This document shows positions 60,666-64,000 of a stretch of DNA of 64,000 bases, in pieces. Origin of the DNA: Ochotona curzoniae (Eukaryota > Chordata > Mammalia > Lagomorpha > Ochotonidae). The notes under the pieces are model-generated. The model ran no database searches and had not been told where the DNA came from. It worked only from the letters and a program-made list of their open reading frames with translations. Both the position numbers and the translations under genes were made by a program. The stretch is from NCBI RefSeq assembly GCF_017591425.1, contig NW_024467083.1:17413001-17477000 (forward strand), read 5' to 3'. The stretch's first letter is position 1; each line of letters starts with the position of its first letter.

Positions 60666-63600
60666 GGAGACCAAGTGGGACCCTGTCGTTCCCTGGGGAC
60701 TGGGGGTCGTAGCTCCCCGGGGTCCTGCAACCCCGTGGGGTGGCTCTGTCCAGCCTCAGCCTCAAACCTCTGGCTCTACACCAGCCGCTGCAGAGATGCG
60801 GGAACCGAGCTGACGGGCCACCTGGTGCCCCACCACGATGGTCTGAGGGTCTGGTGTCCGGAATCTGGCACCCATATCCCTCTGCCCCCGGCCCCTGCCG
60901 GTTGTCCCTGGAGCTGCCGCCTGTTAGGCATTGGGGGCCACCTCTCCCCCGAGGGCAAGCTCACCCTGCCTGAGCAGCACCCTTGCTTAAAAGCCCCGCG
61001 GTTGAGATGCCTGTCCTGCCAGCTGGCACAGGGCCCCTGGCTCAGAACAGGGCAAGGACTCCCAGAAGGGTCCCCGGGTGGGCGACGAAAAAGGAATGTG
61101 AATACAGCTCCCCAGTTCCAGCCCCCCAGCTACCAGGCCACTGTGCCCGAGAACCAACCTGCAGGCACTTCCGTGGCATCCCTGCGGGCCATTGACCCCG
61201 ACGAGGGTGAGGCCGGCCGGCTGGAGTATACCATGGATGCCCTCTTTGATAGCCGCTCCAACCACTTCTTCTCCCTGGACCCCATCACTGGAGCTGTCAC
61301 CACGGCTGAGGAGCTGGATCGGGAGACTAAGAGTACTCATGTGTTCAGGGTCACGGCGCAGGACCACGGTGTGCCCCGGCGAAGTGCCCTGGCCACACTC
61401 ACCATCTTGGTGACTGACACCAATGATCACGATCCCGTGTTTGAGCAGCAGGAATACAAGGAGAGCCTCCGGGAGAACCTGGAGGTTGGCTACGAAGTGC
61501 TCACGGTCAGAGCCACAGACGGCGATGCTCCTGCCAATGCCAACATTCTCTACCGCCTGCTGGAGGGGCCTGGAGGCCACCCCTCTGAGGTCTTTGAGAT
61601 TGACCCCCGCTCTGGGGTGATCCGAACCCGTGGCCCTGTGGATCGGGAGGAGGTAGAATCCTACCAGCTGACAGTGGAAGCCAGTGATCAGGGTCGGGAG
61701 CCTGGTCCACGGAGTGCCACAGCTGCTGTCTTCCTCTCGGTGGAAGATGACAACGATAACGCCCCCCAGTTCAGTGAGAAACGCTACGTGGTGCAGGTGC
61801 GGGAGGATGTGACCCCAGGTGCCCCCGTGCTCAGGGTCACGGCCTCAGATCGTGACAAGGGCAGCAATGCCCTGGTGCACTACAGCATCATGAGTGGCAA
61901 TGCTCGGGGCCAGTTTTACCTGGATGCTCAAACTGGGGCACTGGATGTGGTGAGCCCTTTGGACTATGAAACAACCAAGGAGTACACGCTCCGGGTGCGG
62001 GCCCAGGATGGCGGCCGCCCACCACTCTCCAATGTGTCCGGCCTAGTGACCGTGCAGGTGCTAGACATTAATGACAATGCTCCCATCTTCGTCAGCACAC
62101 CCTTTCAGGCCACTGTGCTGGAGAGCGTCCCGCTGGGCTACCTGGTCCTCCATGTGCAGGCTATTGATGCTGATGCCGGTGACAATGCCCGCCTGGAATA
62201 CCATCTGGCTGGCGTGGGGCATGACTTCCCCTTCACCATCAACAACGGCACAGGCTGGATCTCTGTAGCCGCTGAGCTGGACCGGGAGGAAGTTGACTTC
62301 TACAGCTTTGGCGTGGAGGCCCGAGACCATGGCAGCCCAGCGCTCACAGCATCGGCCAGCGTCAGTGTCACCGTGCTGGATGTCAATGACAACAACCCCA
62401 CCTTCACCCAGCCCGAGTACACAGTGCGGCTGAATGAGGATGCCGCCGTGGGCACCAGCGTGGTGACTGTGTCGGCCGTGGACCGTGATGCCCACAGCGT
62501 CATCACCTACCAGATCACCAGCGGCAACACTCGCAACCGCTTCTCCATCACCAGCCAGAGCGGCGGCGGACTGGTGTCCCTCGCTTTGCCCCTGGACTAC
62601 AAGCTCGAGAGGCAGTACGTGCTGGCTGTCACCGCCTCTGATGGCACACGGCAGGACACCGCCCAGATCGTAGTGAATGTCACCGATGCCAACACTCATC
62701 GCCCCGTCTTTCAGAGCTCCCACTACACAGTGAACGTCAACGAGGACCGCCCAGCGGGCACCACGGTGGTGCTCATCAGCGCCACAGACGAGGACACAGG
62801 CGAGAATGCCCGCATCACCTACTTCATGGAGGACAGCATCCCCCAGTTCCGCATCGATGCTGACACGGGGGCTGTTACCACTCAGGCGGAGCTGGACTAC
62901 GAAGACCAGGTGTCTTACACCCTGGCCATCACGGCTCGGGACAATGGCATCCCGCAGAAGTCAGACACCACCTACCTGGAGATCCTGGTGAATGACGTGA
63001 ATGACAATGCGCCCCAGTTCCTGCGGGACTCCTACCAGGGCAGTGTCTATGAGGACGTGCCCCCCTTCACCAGTGTTTTGCAGATCTCGGCCACCGACCG
63101 TGACTCTGGCCTCAATGGCCGGGTCTTCTACACCTTCCAAGGAGGCAACGATGGAGATGGTGATTTCATCGTGGAGTCCACGTCAGGCATCGTGCGGACG
63201 CTGCGGAGGCTGGATCGGGAGAACGTGGCCCAGTACGTCTTGCGTGCCTACGCGGTGGACAAAGGCATGCCCCCCGCTCGCACGGCTGTCGAAGTGACCG
63301 TGGCTGTGTTGGATGTGAACGACAACCCACCCGTCTTCGAGCAGGACGAGTTTGATGTTTTCGTGGAAGAGAACAGCCCCATCGGGCTGGCGGTGGCCCG
63401 GGTCACGGCCACCGACCCGGACGAAGGCACCAATGCCCAGATCATGTATCAGATCGTGGAGGGCAACATCCCCGAGGTCTTCCAGCTGGACATCTTCTCC
63501 GGAGAGCTGACTGCCCTGGTGGACCTAGACTACGAGGACCGACCCGAGTACGTCCTGGTGATCCAGGCCACATCGGCACCCCTGGTGAGCCGGGCCACCG

Positions 63601-63885
63601 TGCACGTCCGCCTCCTCGACCGCAATGACAACCCCCCAGTGCTGGGCAACTTTGAAATCCTCTTCAACAACTATGTGACCAACCGCTCGAGCAGTTTCCC
63701 TGGGGGTGCCATTGGCCGCGTGCCTGCCCATGACCCTGACATCTCTGACAGTCTGACCTACAGCTTTGAGCGGGGAAATGAGCTCAGCCTGGTTTTGCTC
63801 AATGCCTCCACCGGGGAGCTGAGGCTGAGCCGGGCGCTAGACAACAACCGGCCCCTGGAAGCCATCATGAGTGTGCTGGTGTCAG
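60573..63885 (+). CDS. CELSR2: CELSR2 first coding exon (5' part of gene; continues beyond window)
   Basis: Cadherin EGF LAG seven-pass G-type receptor 2, a flamingo-family atypical cadherin and adhesion GPCR of planar cell polarity. One 3313-nt exon encodes 1104 residues plus one base, ending S|gtaagg at 63886. ATG at 60573 starts MRSRAACVSW and a Leu-rich signal peptide (about residues 1-31). A pro-region ends in a furin-type RRKR (residues 171-174). Nine cadherin repeats follow; the linkers carry DTNDHDP (282), DDNDNAP (392), DINDNAP (498), DVNDNNP (603), DANTHRP (705), DVNDNAP (808), DVNDNPP (914) and DRNDNPP (1016). The EGF, laminin-G, GAIN and 7TM exons lie downstream of the window. The frame is open 36 nt upstream of this ATG, but the first in-frame ATG is the family start as I recall it. 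Confidence 0.97.
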
Positions 63886-64000
63886 GTAAGGAGGGGGTCG
63901 CCACAGGGAGGGAGCTGCCCAGCCCCTCCCCCAGAGGGGGATTTGGGGTAGAAGGGAGCTGCTGAGAGACACCCCCTCCTCTTGTTGGAGGCGGGTGAGA
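63886..64000 (+). other. CELSR2: Start of CELSR2 intron 1
   Basis: Donor gtaagg at 63886, then G-rich intronic sequence to the window end. The open frame continues for 26 codons past the donor without family similarity, so the donor is used as the exon end. Confidence 0.85.

Noticed and set aside
59843..60730. 295-codon - strand open frame over the CELSR2 promoter
   Set aside because: It is a CpG-island artefact: few stop codons occur in GC-rich DNA. It overlaps the CELSR2 start in antisense and has a low-complexity Arg/Pro/Ala/Ser composition with no domain.
62061..62723. 220-codon - strand open frame inside CELSR2
   Set aside because: Mirror frame of a GC-rich coding exon; its Gly/His/Val-rich peptide is the antisense of cadherin repeats.

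Overview
This is a eukaryotic (mammalian) chromosomal window. It holds three protein-coding genes on the + strand, all recognised by conceptual translation of exons bounded by GT-AG splice sites: (1) the 3' two-thirds of ELAPOR1 (KIAA1324/EIG121), 14 coding exons from 897 to the stop at 16487; (2) the complete coding region of SARS1 (cytoplasmic seryl-tRNA synthetase), 11 exons from the ATG at 23580 to the stop at 50808, whose exon lengths sum to 1542 nt (513 residues plus stop) with every phase matching; (3) the 5' end of CELSR2, a single 3.3-kb first coding exon from the ATG at 60573 to a splice donor at 63886. From memory, the order ELAPOR1-SARS1-CELSR2 on one strand is the arrangement of human chromosome 1p13.3.

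The organism is very probably a lagomorph. About 60 copies of one tRNA-derived SINE (the C-repeat/CSINE family of rabbits, hares and pikas) fill the introns and intergenic DNA. They share a box A/B tRNA-like head, a body reading 'cccatatgggcgc...ggcctgggaaagcagt...gggagtgaac' and an (AATAAATA)n-type tail. The subtype differs from the European rabbit consensus I remember, so a pika (Ochotona) is my best guess; this is inference only.

Layout: 1-896 is ELAPOR1 intron. 897-16487 carries ELAPOR1 exons encoding cysteine-rich ectodomain, MRH-like region, one transmembrane helix and a cytoplasmic tail. 16488 to about 19500 is probable 3' UTR. 19500-23340 is repeat-rich intergenic DNA. 23340-23960 is the CpG-rich SARS1 promoter and exon 1. 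23716-32368 is a repeat-filled SARS1 first intron. 32369-50808 carries SARS1 exons 2-11, followed by a polyadenylation signal at 51004. 51035-59940 is intergenic, with repeats at 55040-57560 and little recognisable elsewhere. 59940-60570 is the CELSR2 CpG-rich promoter/5' UTR, and 60573-63885 is CELSR2 exon 1 (signal peptide, pro-region with RRKR site, nine cadherin repeats).

The three genes do unrelated jobs (secretory/endolysosomal membrane protein, translation enzyme, planar-polarity atypical cadherin) and are neighbours by synteny, not an operon. I found no previously undescribed gene system. The more interesting structures are SINE-built: a near-perfect inverted SINE palindrome in an ELAPOR1 intron, several SINE-in-SINE insertions with intact target-site duplications, a 5'-inverted LINE-1, and a duplicated TG microsatellite unit in the last SARS1 intron.
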